A stretch of 42,577 bases of DNA from Sulfurimonas sp. (GTDB taxonomy: Bacteria; Campylobacterota; Campylobacteria; Campylobacterales; Sulfurimonadaceae). The notes below the pieces were generated by a model that did not search any database, was not told the DNA's origin, and worked only from the letters and a program-made list of their open reading frames with translations. The position numbers and the translations under genes were made by a program. The stretch lies in contig JAQTWZ010000011.1 in NCBI GenBank assembly GCA_028689055.1, positions 1-42,577 on the forward strand, read 5' to 3'. Below are positions 35,326 through 42,577 of the stretch, piece by piece (position 1 is the stretch's first letter; each line of letters starts with the position of its first letter).

Positions 35326-35766
35326 TTAATGCATAGAACAAGGGCTCATGCCGGATTTGAAAAACATCGCCGTTACCGTATCCATCGACTGGATGTGCTG
35401 GACAAACCACTGCGGCACAACTTGAGTGATATACTGCTTCAACCCCGCAATATCTCCCGTCGTAATAAAATTTCTCAAAACATCGTCCATAAGTGCCAGT
35501 GCTCTATCATGTTCACTTTTGTGTACTGGATAGGGCGGAAACTTTTTCTCCACCATGAGCACCTCTTCACCGTGAAAGTGTTCGATAGTATGCTCAAACC
35601 ACTCTCTGTAGAGTTGAATGAGGCGCTCTTTATGCTCTTCGCTTGGCACTGTTTCATAAGAGAGCAGAGCATCATACAGAGTGTTGATAATCTCTATATC
35701 TTTTGCATGAACATCGTTCATAAAATCCATCGCAACTATCGGCATATCTTTTTTATCGAGTAACAT
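35326..35766 (-). CDS. Hemerythrin-like protein
   Basis: The 146-residue four-helix protein has the diiron ligands in order: H20 (NDVHAKD), H63 and E67 (EHFHGEE), H82 and H86 (VHKSEHD), and H124 plus D129 (FVQHIQSMD). Bacterial single-domain hemerythrins bind oxygen or nitric oxide and can deliver or detoxify them. It lies between a cytochrome c and the YgbA_NO gene, which favours a nitric oxide role. The C-terminal SPCSMH is unusual. Confidence 0.92.
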   Translation of the reverse strand: MLLDKKDMPIVAMDFMNDVHAKDIEIINTLYDALLSYETVPSEEHKERLIQLYREWFEHTIEHFHGEEVLMVEKKFPPYPVHKSEHDRALALMDDVLRNFITTGDIAGLKQYITQVVPQWFVQHIQSMDTVTAMFFKSGMSPCSMH

Positions 35767-35777
35767 TTTTGTCCTTT

Positions 35778-36203
35778 TTACTGAAACTTCACGCCTTCAT
35801 ATCTCTCATATATCCACTCTGCGACGGCATCAATCTCTTCTGCAGAAAGCTTACCCGCCAAAGAAGGCATCACACCAAACTTCTCCAAAGCCATAGGATT
35901 GCACATACTTTTTTCAAGCTTAGGATGCTCTATATAATCTTTGATAAAAAGTTTGACTACATGACGGTGCACATCGTCATCATCGTCAGCTATAACGATA
36001 TTTGTCTTGACCTGATTAGCTACTTCAACCATAGGCGGCGCTTTCATCTTCGCGAAATTTTTCACTACATCCGCTTTGGAAATACTCTCTATATGACAAG
36101 CAGAACACTTTGCTTTATAAACTTCATACCCATCTACGCCAAAAAGATTTGTAAAACCAAACATCGCAAACGCAATAGTTAAAACAATTTTTTTCTTCAT
36201 CAT
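35778..36203 (-). CDS. Monoheme cytochrome c, 141 residues
   Basis: A signal peptide (KIVLTIAFAMFGFTNLFG) is followed by the heme site C33-SA-C36-H37 and a Met ligand, probably in GVMPSLAGKL. It belongs to the cytochrome c family with an added central segment rich in Asp (ADDDDDVHRH). It leads the operon with hemerythrin and YgbA_NO genes, spaced by 11 and 16 bp, downstream of a Fnr-type operator centred at -41.5. Confidence 0.9.
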   Translation of the reverse strand: MMKKKIVLTIAFAMFGFTNLFGVDGYEVYKAKCSACHIESISKADVVKNFAKMKAPPMVEVANQVKTNIVIADDDDDVHRHVVKLFIKDYIEHPKLEKSMCNPMALEKFGVMPSLAGKLSAEEIDAVAEWIYERYEGVKFQ

Positions 36204-36253
36204 AAACCTTTAAAAATATAAAAGCATGCTATCTTGATTTGTCTCTATCTTTA

Positions 36254-36267
36254 TTGACCTGCGTCAA
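36254..36267 (-). promoter_or_regulatory. Crp/Fnr-type operator before the cytochrome-hemerythrin operon
   Basis: TTGAC-CTGC-GTCAA is a perfect palindrome that overlaps the stop codon of the aminopeptidase gene. On the minus strand TAGCAT (36231-36226) lies exactly where the -10 box should be for a centre at -41.5. Confidence 0.78.
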
Positions 36268-37535
36268 CAATTCTCTATTTCTTTGACACTTTTATATATT
36301 TCACGAGAGAGATTTTCATACCCATTTTTCGTCACCAAAATATCATCTTCTATGCGTATGCCGATACCGCGATATTTTTTAGGGACTTTTTTATCATCTT
36401 TGTCTATATATATCCCCGGTTCTATCGTCAAAACCATACCGCTCATGAGAGGAATCTCATCGCCGTTTTCATATTTATAAGGGCATTGGTCATGAACATC
36501 AAGTCCCATCCAGTGCCCTATTCCATGCGGATAATATTTTTTATACTTCTCTTTGTTGATATTCTTTTTCAAAGAACCTTTGAGTATCCCAAGATCATGC
36601 ATTCCCTTAGACAAAAGCTCTACAGCTTTTTTTTGTAGTTCACTGCGTTTTATCTTTGGCTTAATCATCTCTATGATACGCACTTGAACATCCAAAACCA
36701 TCTCATAGAGCTCTTTTTGCGCCTGCGAAAATTTGCCATTTACGGGAATTGTTCGTGTGATATCGCTCGCATAATATTCAAACTCACAACCAGCATCAAT
36801 AAGTATCAACGCACCATCAAGCAAAGGTGCTGCGTTTTCTACATAGTGAAGCGTATTGGCTGCGTTTGCGCAAGCAACGATAGAAGTATAAGCATCACTG
36901 TAAGCGCCGTTTTTTTTAAATATATATTCGATTTCTGCCTGAAGTTCATACTCTTTTTTACCCGTTTTTTTGAGTTGCATAACTTTATGATGCGCTTTTT
37001 TTGTTATTTCCAAAGCATCTTGTATCATCATGATTTCAGCAGGAGATTTTATAAGACGCATATATCCGATAAGGCTCATGATATCTTTATGTGAAGCTAT
37101 TGTTTTTGCGTTGTCTTTGAGGCTGTTTATTCTCTCATCTTTGGATGCAAAATCAAAATAAAGCGTGTTTTTACCTTTGAGAAATTCTGGAAGTTTTTGT
37201 ATAAACATATCACTTGTATAGACTGCATCGACATCAAAAATAGTTTTGGCTTGGATCTCTCCAACTCTTTTGCCGCTCCACAACTCAAGTGCTTCATCTT
37301 TTTTTTGCACAAACAGTATTGTTTTTGTAGAGCCTTTAGATTTGACAAAAAGAAGTGCTGCGTTATCTTCACGAAAACCGCTGAGATAATAAAAATTACT
37401 CTCTTGTCTAAAAGGATATTCTGTATCGTTGGAGCGTGTTTTGTATTTTGCGCTGTATAAAACAGCTACAGAGTTATTCTCAAGCTTTTTTGCGAACTTT
37501 TTTCTGCGTTTGGTATATTCTTTTTGAGAAATCAT
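36264..37535 (-). CDS. pepP: Aminopeptidase P (M24B family)
   Basis: Removes N-terminal residues from peptides with proline in the second position. The 423-residue protein has an N-terminal AMP_N domain (EYTKRRKKFAKKL, SNDTEYPFRQESNFYYLSGF) and a pita-bread metallopeptidase domain with metal ligands in LILIDAGCEFEYYASDITRT (two Asp), HGIGHWMGLDVHD (His), VLTIEPGIY (Glu) and GIRIEDDI (Glu). It overlaps the lipoprotein gene before it by 4 bp, so it ends the Mla operon, an odd partner. Confidence 0.93.
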   Translation of the reverse strand: MISQKEYTKRRKKFAKKLENNSVAVLYSAKYKTRSNDTEYPFRQESNFYYLSGFREDNAALLFVKSKGSTKTILFVQKKDEALELWSGKRVGEIQAKTIFDVDAVYTSDMFIQKLPEFLKGKNTLYFDFASKDERINSLKDNAKTIASHKDIMSLIGYMRLIKSPAEIMMIQDALEITKKAHHKVMQLKKTGKKEYELQAEIEYIFKKNGAYSDAYTSIVACANAANTLHYVENAAPLLDGALILIDAGCEFEYYASDITRTIPVNGKFSQAQKELYEMVLDVQVRIIEMIKPKIKRSELQKKAVELLSKGMHDLGILKGSLKKNINKEKYKKYYPHGIGHWMGLDVHDQCPYKYENGDEIPLMSGMVLTIEPGIYIDKDDKKVPKKYRGIGIRIEDDILVTKNGYENLSREIYKSVKEIENC

Positions 37536-38134
37536 CTGCAGCTCTCATCTAGCCAAACTCCGCTTTGTTCTAGTAAAGTTTTGAGTGCTTCATTTAGTGC
37601 GATTGCCCCACCCTCTGCATCGAGTGTTTTAGAAGGCAGCTCTATAGCCAAACTTTTTGTAGCGACGACACTGTTGTCTTTTGTATCCAGCAAAGAGAAA
37701 GTGAGGGAAGCTTTGACAACAGAACTTTTTTCATCTGCACTAAAATACTGCATAAAATCTTCGATATTTGTTTCAAGAATATAGTCACTTTTGACTCTGG
37801 ACTTTGGTACGCTCACACTCGCAAAAATATCTGCTTTTTGTAAAAAACGCACTATCTCCGAAGTGATAGCTGCGTTTGGTGTTTGTGCCCATTTTGACTG
37901 AGTATAACGGTACTGCGTTTGCTCGCCGATACCGTACATGATGTCGAGGTTCATGAGCGAGGTTTCACTAAAAGCTTGTCCTACTTTGAGTGATTTTTCT
38001 TTGCAACCATGAGATGTGCTCTGGATATTATATGTATTTTGATTTATCCTGTATTCTGATACCGCCGGTACAACTTTGGCACAACCGCCAAACACTAACA
38101 CAAGAAACGCAGCCACTGTAAAATATCTCATCAT
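37532..38134 (-). CDS. ABC transport auxiliary lipoprotein (PqiC-like)
   Basis: The 200-residue protein has a lipoprotein signal (TVAAFLVLVFGGC). The mature part follows the ABC-type transport auxiliary family: an N-terminal strand with AVSEYRINQ and a C-terminal domain with YILETNIEDFMQYF and SSVVKASLTFSLLDTKDNSVVATKSL. Such lipoproteins sit in the outer membrane and receive lipids from MCE proteins. It overlaps mlaD and pepP by 4 bp each. Confidence 0.85.
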   Translation of the reverse strand: MMRYFTVAAFLVLVFGGCAKVVPAVSEYRINQNTYNIQSTSHGCKEKSLKVGQAFSETSLMNLDIMYGIGEQTQYRYTQSKWAQTPNAAITSEIVRFLQKADIFASVSVPKSRVKSDYILETNIEDFMQYFSADEKSSVVKASLTFSLLDTKDNSVVATKSLAIELPSKTLDAEGGAIALNEALKTLLEQSGVWLDESCR

Positions 38135-39093
38135 CTCTCTCCTGGTCCTTTTTTAATCTCTTCGTATTTAAACAGGATATCTCCCGGACTTCTTTCATAT
38201 TTGTATAAAGAGTCTTCTATTTTTATCATTGTATCTTGCATCTGCATGAGCGTATCGTTGAGTGTTGGAAGTACATCGGAGCTGATATCTTTGAGATTGA
38301 ACTGCCCGCTAGAAGCGGCTTTTTTGATCTCATCCATCGCCGCTTGAACGCTGAGATAACTCTTCATGATAGATCCGAGTGAAGTAGAGACACTCTCCTC
38401 CCAACTGATACTTTTTTCTACAAGAGTATGAATATTTGGGATAACTTTATCCACCTTTTCTGTGATTAACGCAAGATTTTCTACACTTGTTTGAAGATTT
38501 TGGATGGTTTTGTCATCTAAGAGTTTTTCCATTTTATCCATAAAACCTGCACTTCTTTGCAAAAGCAAACGTATCTGTTCTTGATTTTTATCATTGAGCA
38601 GTTTTTCAGTTCCAGTGAGTGTTGTCGAGAGTTGCGAAGATATCGACCCCAAAGACTTCTCAAAGTTTTCAAAAAACGAAGGAATAGATTTGATAACAGG
38701 ATAATTGTATCCCTCTTCTTTGAGAAGTGCCGGCGCGTGATTGTCGCCTAAACTCAGGTTGATGTAACTAAGTCCTGTGATACCTTGCGCTGTGAGTTGG
38801 GCTACAGTGTTGGACTTTACAGGGGTTGTACTGAGAATACTGACAAGCACTTCGACCTGTTCTGAGTTTTTCGGATTGACACGTACGCGTACAACTTTTC
38901 CCACACTTATCCCTCTGTATTTTACGGGAGCATCTATGTTGAGTCCCAAAACAGACTCATCAAAATAGACAAGATATTTACTTGTCGCCTCTTCATCTGA
39001 GGGCTTCATGAGCCAATAACTAAAAGCTATCATGAGCGCTATGCCAAAGAGTACGATAAATCCTACGGCGGTATAATTTACTTTGTTATTCAT
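38131..39093 (-). CDS. mlaD: MlaD/MCE-family lipid transport protein
   Basis: The 320-residue protein has one N-terminal membrane helix (AVGFIVLFGIALMIAFSYW), an MCE domain at about 40-120 (YFDESVLGLNIDAPVKYRGISVGKV) and a long helical coiled-coil tail that could form a tunnel through the periplasm. I start at 39093, where the ATG overlaps the end of the ATPase gene by 8 bp. The ATG at 39132 would add residues from inside that gene. It is substrate-binding in the MCE transporter. Confidence 0.9.
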   Translation of the reverse strand: MNNKVNYTAVGFIVLFGIALMIAFSYWLMKPSDEEATSKYLVYFDESVLGLNIDAPVKYRGISVGKVVRVRVNPKNSEQVEVLVSILSTTPVKSNTVAQLTAQGITGLSYINLSLGDNHAPALLKEEGYNYPVIKSIPSFFENFEKSLGSISSQLSTTLTGTEKLLNDKNQEQIRLLLQRSAGFMDKMEKLLDDKTIQNLQTSVENLALITEKVDKVIPNIHTLVEKSISWEESVSTSLGSIMKSYLSVQAAMDEIKKAASSGQFNLKDISSDVLPTLNDTLMQMQDTMIKIEDSLYKYERSPGDILFKYEEIKKGPGER

Positions 39094-39829
39094 TGTATTT
39101 TCCAAAAAAAGTTTTGATAAATTTACTATCAACGGACTTTATATTATCTAAAGTTCCCTCATAGGCTATTTTTTTGTGGTCGATAATAGCAACACGGTCA
39201 AGTGTATCGTAGATGGATTGCAAATCATGTGAAACCATCACGATAGTAAGACCCAAAAGAGAACGAAGCTCCAAGATAAGCGCATCAAAATCTCTAGCTG
39301 AAATAGGGTCAAGTCCGCTTGTCGGTTCGTCGAGAAAAAGTAGTTTCGGATCCATAGCAAGCGCCCGTGCCAAAGCTGCTTTTTTCTTCATACCTCCACT
39401 TATCTGAGAAGGATAAAGATTTGCATCACTTCTTTTAAGCCCCACAAGATTGATCTTAAAACGCACAATCTCTTCTATCATTGTCGCAGAGAGATCGGTG
39501 TATTCCACCAAAGGAAGAGCAATGTTTTCGCGTAGAGTCAAAGAAGAAAACAGTGCTCCAGCCTGAAATAAAACGCCCCACTCTCGTCTGAGTTTTTGCG
39601 CTTCTTCGCTGCCTATAGCGCTCAGGTCATATCCTAAAATGTTGATATTTCCTGAGTGGTATCTCTCAAGCATAACCATCTCTCGCAAAAGTGTTGTTTT
39701 GCCGCATCCACTGGGTCCCAAAAGACCGTAAATCTCTCCTGTGTTGATAGTAAGATTTAAACTTTCATGAACTATTTTTGAGCCAAAAACAGTTTTGAGA
39801 TTTTGAACTTCGATTGCGGCGCCCATCAT
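39086..39829 (-). CDS. mlaF: MlaF-like ABC transporter ATPase
   Basis: The 247-residue ATPase drives lipid transfer with the MlaE permease. Walker A is GPSGCGKT (38-45), the signature is ISGGMKKKAALARAL (143 on) and Walker B with catalytic Glu is LLFLDEPTSGLDP. The GVLFQAGALFSSLTLRENIALPL Q-loop region is typical of the MlaF group. The ATG overlaps the permease stop (ATGA), and a second ATG follows directly. Confidence 0.94.
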   Translation of the reverse strand: MMGAAIEVQNLKTVFGSKIVHESLNLTINTGEIYGLLGPSGCGKTTLLREMVMLERYHSGNINILGYDLSAIGSEEAQKLRREWGVLFQAGALFSSLTLRENIALPLVEYTDLSATMIEEIVRFKINLVGLKRSDANLYPSQISGGMKKKAALARALAMDPKLLFLDEPTSGLDPISARDFDALILELRSLLGLTIVMVSHDLQSIYDTLDRVAIIDHKKIAYEGTLDNIKSVDSKFIKTFFGKYNE

Positions 39830-40950
39830 ATCCCCAGATTTGTAAACGCAATAGAAAAAAGTGCGTCACATATAATAACTGCAAAGATGGCTTCAACGAC
39901 ACTTTTTGTTGTGTTAAATCCTATACTTTGCGTATCGTTTTGAACCATCAAACCCCTATAAATAGCTATACTTGCTATCAAAAATGCAAAAAACGGACCT
40001 TTGAATATCCCTATATAAAAATGCTTTACCGCAATCACATCACTAAATCTCTCTATAAATAGCTCTACTGTTATCTTCAAATCAATATATGCTATGAGCA
40101 TACCCCCAAGTACGCCCGCGATATCTGCAACAAAAATCAAAATAGGCAAAGCAATCATCAAGGCGATAATACGAGGAAGCACTAAAAACATATAAGGATC
40201 AAAACCCATCGTACGCATAGCATCAAGCTCTTCTGTTATTTTCATCGCACCTATTTGTGCCGTAAACGCAGAGCCGCTTCGCCCAGCAATAACGATTGCT
40301 GTCATCATAGGTGCCAGTTCTCTAAGAATCGAAAGCCCCAACATATCCACGATAAAAATATTTGCCCCGTAAATCTTGAGCTGATAAGCCGACTGATACG
40401 CCACAACCACTCCGATAAGAAAACTCGTGAGTGCAATAATCCCCAAAGCTTTGATACCACTCTCATATATCTCAAACGCTATCTCTTTGTAGCGTATATT
40501 TTTACCGGAGCGAAAATAACGCATATTCGCGGAAAACAGTTCGCCTAAAAAACTAATAAAAGATAAAAACGCTCTGTAATGTTTATAGACTGCTTTGCCT
40601 AACTGCTCAACGATATTTTTTTTTGAATGGCGTTTATGTTCTCTGAGTGGTTCTTGTTTTTTTTCTACCAAAGCAAGGGTTCGCAGGATTTCATTATTGT
40701 CACATAAGAGCTGCGTTTGGCAACTATTTGTGATGAAGTGTTTTTCTACTCTTTTGACGAACAGTGCCGCTGCGGTATCGACAAAAGTGACATCATACAA
40801 ATCAATATCCACATGCTTCAGTTTGGAGAGATCAATTTTGTCTATACTTTCTTGATTTTTTGAGAGGTTATAGACGGTCATCTCTCCTGAAAATTTCAAA
40901 GAGAGTGCACCGTCTATTTGGCTTATTTTAAGTGTGGGTCTGTTTTTCAT
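39826..40950 (-). CDS. mlaE: MlaE-like permease with N-terminal STAS domain
   Basis: The 374-residue inner membrane protein joins a STAS-like domain (about 1-95, KISQIDGALSLKFSGEMTVYNL) to an MlaE permease with about five helices. The permease has the family motif LREL.PMMTAIVIAGRSGSAFTAQIG near the middle and GFDPYMFLVLPR after it. In E. coli the STAS domain is a separate protein (MlaB), so the fusion replaces it. The gene starts 11 bp after the cheW stop. Confidence 0.92.
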   Translation of the reverse strand: MKNRPTLKISQIDGALSLKFSGEMTVYNLSKNQESIDKIDLSKLKHVDIDLYDVTFVDTAAALFVKRVEKHFITNSCQTQLLCDNNEILRTLALVEKKQEPLREHKRHSKKNIVEQLGKAVYKHYRAFLSFISFLGELFSANMRYFRSGKNIRYKEIAFEIYESGIKALGIIALTSFLIGVVVAYQSAYQLKIYGANIFIVDMLGLSILRELAPMMTAIVIAGRSGSAFTAQIGAMKITEELDAMRTMGFDPYMFLVLPRIIALMIALPILIFVADIAGVLGGMLIAYIDLKITVELFIERFSDVIAVKHFYIGIFKGPFFAFLIASIAIYRGLMVQNDTQSIGFNTTKSVVEAIFAVIICDALFSIAFTNLGI

Positions 40951-40961
40951 GATGAAAAGTG

Positions 40962-41456
40962 CTAAAAATCTCTCTCTAGTAGTTTATCAACTTTGAGGAT
41001 AGTTATGATGCCATCTTCTTGTTTTCCTACACCGTCTATAAGTGTGTTCTCACCATTGACCGTATCGGGGGCAGGTCCGATTTTGTCTTTTTTGATGCGG
41101 ATAGCCATCGTGAGTCTATCTATCACAAAACCCGCAACATCGTCGCCATGACGCATCACGATAAATCTTGTTTCATCTGTATGTTTTTTAGCCCCGATAC
41201 CAAACTTCGTTCTTAAATCAATAAGAGGAATCACAGCTCCACGAAGGTTAAATACCCCAAGAACATATTTAGGAACTTGCGGGACTCTTGTCCATAAAAA
41301 GGGCTTGATAATCTCTTGAATAGATAGTATAGGCACCGCATACTCTTCATCCCCAATCACAAATCCGACCAATTGAACTATATCATCAAGCTGGCTTAAA
41401 ACGACATTTTGTTTCTCATGTTGCTTGCTTATAATCTCTTTTAATTTGTCACTCAT
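40962..41456 (-). CDS. cheW: Chemotaxis coupling protein CheW
   Basis: Links chemoreceptors to CheA. The 164-residue protein is a single CheW domain with the usual beats: LVGFVIGDEEYAVPILSIQEII, VPQVPKYVLGVFNLRGAVIPLIDLR and GFVIDRL. An N-terminal helix of about 25 residues precedes it. Its start overlaps the cheA stop by 4 bp. Confidence 0.95.
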   Translation of the reverse strand: MSDKLKEIISKQHEKQNVVLSQLDDIVQLVGFVIGDEEYAVPILSIQEIIKPFLWTRVPQVPKYVLGVFNLRGAVIPLIDLRTKFGIGAKKHTDETRFIVMRHGDDVAGFVIDRLTMAIRIKKDKIGPAPDTVNGENTLIDGVGKQEDGIITILKVDKLLERDF

Positions 41457-42577
41457 GATAAGAACTCCGATTTAAAATTAATATTTCTCTGAACCACGCT
41501 TGAGAGATAATCTGATGAGTACGGTTTCGTAATATACTCTACCATTCCCGATTCAACACCTCGCATACGGTCGGATTTTCCACTTCTTGATGTTACTGCT
41601 ATAAGCGGCAAATTTTTGTATCTATTGTATTTTTTGATCTCTGTAGCAAGTGTATATCCATCCATTCTTGGCATCTCTATATCGATGAGCATCGCATCAA
41701 AATTGTAATCACCTTGCTTTAAGATATTGAGTGCTTCTTGACCGTCCACCGCTTCGATCAGTGTGATACCAAGAGGTTCAAGTGATTTTCTCATAATAGT
41801 TCTATCCGTTTTAGAATCATCTACCATCATGACTTTATAATCACTTGCTCTTGATTTATCTTTTGAGATCTGTGCGACTTCGTTGTTTGAAGAAGTAATC
41901 GTAGATTTAATCCCTTTTGCCATCTCCATGAGCGCTACAACATCCACGATAAGTGTCACGCCTCCGTCACCTCTGATAGTTGCACCGGCAATACCTCTAA
42001 TTCCTTTGAGGTATTCGCCCAAAGACTTGATAACTATCTCTTCTTGACCCACAAGTGTGTCAACAATAAGACCCAGTTTTTGCGCACCAAGTCCCAAAAC
42101 AACGACATAAGCATGTTCACTGCCATCAAGTATGCGTTCGACTTCAAATATATCACCGATATGCACCAAAGACAAAACATCTTCACGCAGTCTCATAACC
42201 GAGCGGCTCTCAACCGTATAAATCTCATCTTTAGAGATACGAACAGTCTCTAAAACCGAAGCCAAAGGAATCGCATAATACTCTTCTTGAACACCGACTA
42301 AAAGTGCTTGAATAATTGCAAGCGTCAAAGGAATCTTGAGTTTCATAGAAGTTCCGACACCTACTTGACTCTCGATATCTATAATTCCGTTGAGTTTTTC
42401 GATATTTGTTTTGACAACATCCATACCAACACCACGACCACTTACACTTGTAACGGCTGCTGCTGTTGAAAAACCTGGCTTGAAGATAAGAGCAAAAGCT
42501 TCTTTATCACTCATAGCGTCGGCTTCTTTTTCTGTTATGATGCCTTTTTCTAGGGATTTATTTTTAAGCATAATAGG
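41453..42577 (-). CDS. cheA: Chemotaxis histidine kinase CheA with receiver domain (partial)
   Basis: The gene runs past the window end, and the frame stays open upstream of the ATG at 42571. Visible are the last part of the ATP-binding domain (SVSGRGVGMDVVKTNIEKL, G2 box), the CheW-like P5 domain (VQEEYYAIPLASVLETV to about residue 215) and a C-terminal receiver domain with MVDDSKTDR, the phospho-acceptor Asp in MLIDIEMPRMDGYT and the Lys in YITKPYSS. A CheA with a fused receiver (CheAY) is typical of Campylobacterota, where the receiver may act as a phosphate sink. Confidence 0.94.
   Translation of the reverse strand, partial: PIMLKNKSLEKGIITEKEADAMSDKEAFALIFKPGFSTAAAVTSVSGRGVGMDVVKTNIEKLNGIIDIESQVGVGTSMKLKIPLTLAIIQALLVGVQEEYYAIPLASVLETVRISKDEIYTVESRSVMRLREDVLSLVHIGDIFEVERILDGSEHAYVVVLGLGAQKLGLIVDTLVGQEEIVIKSLGEYLKGIRGIAGATIRGDGGVTLIVDVVALMEMAKGIKSTITSSNNEVAQISKDKSRASDYKVMMVDDSKTDRTIMRKSLEPLGITLIEAVDGQEALNILKQGDYNFDAMLIDIEMPRMDGYTLATEIKKYNRYKNLPLIAVTSRSGKSDRMRGVESGMVEYITKPYSSDYLSSVVQRNINFKSEFLS

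Overview
The window looks like a chromosome segment of a Campylobacterota (epsilonproteobacterial) chemolithotroph or denitrifier, close to Sulfurimonas or Sulfuricurvum in style. This rests on the AT-rich base use, the nap order napA-G-H-B-F-L-D without napC, a CheA with a C-terminal receiver domain, the MutS-HNH (MutS7-type) protein and a compact C. jejuni-like type II-C CRISPR-Cas9 locus. The genus is inference.

Region 1 (1-6400) is a defence and accessory segment. A CRISPR array of nine identical 36-bp repeats with 30-nt spacers is followed by cas2, cas1 and a 982-residue Cas9 on the minus strand. A tracrRNA that I could locate by its anti-repeat is transcribed divergently from cas9. A RHH/RelE-type toxin-antitoxin pair follows. 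Next comes a gene-free stretch of about 480 bp holding a strong promoter, a UUCG-type terminator and a candidate small RNA, and then tRNA-Ser(GCU). The 3' end of that tRNA faces the accessory segment.

Region 2 (6500-23500) is mostly housekeeping. It holds a LapG-like transglutaminase-like protease, pyrF, and an acetate uptake and activation group on the minus strand (OprD-like porin, DUF485 protein, actP, cNMP/CBS/nucleotidyltransferase protein, DnaQ-like exonuclease, acs). A second porin is divergent. A lipoprotein-dapE-thioredoxin-like-ridA operon, a small unknown gene and mutS7 follow.

Region 3 (23700-36270) is a nitrate respiration and N-oxide region. The nap operon (with a PAS-domain gene between napL and napD) is followed by a DUF2249 protein, a histidine-rich 12-TM membrane protein, a MIP18-type protein, a Crp/Fnr regulator without FNR cysteines, two c-type cytochromes, a YgbA_NO-family protein, a hemerythrin and an unknown protein. 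Four near-perfect TTGAY-N4-RTCAA operators sit in front of napA, the DUF2249 operon, the cytochrome/regulator operon and the cytochrome/hemerythrin operon. This suggests one small regulon for nitrate or nitric oxide. The 12-TM protein and its partners are the best candidates here for an undescribed system.

Region 4 (36264-42577) is a tightly overlapping minus-strand chain: cheA (cut by the window end), cheW, an MCE/Mla-type lipid ABC transporter (permease, ATPase, MlaD, lipoprotein) and an aminopeptidase P. Across the whole window the 7-mer AAACGCA/TGCGTTT is found roughly 75 times by eye, about fourteen times more than base composition predicts. It occurs in both orientations, and its role is unknown.
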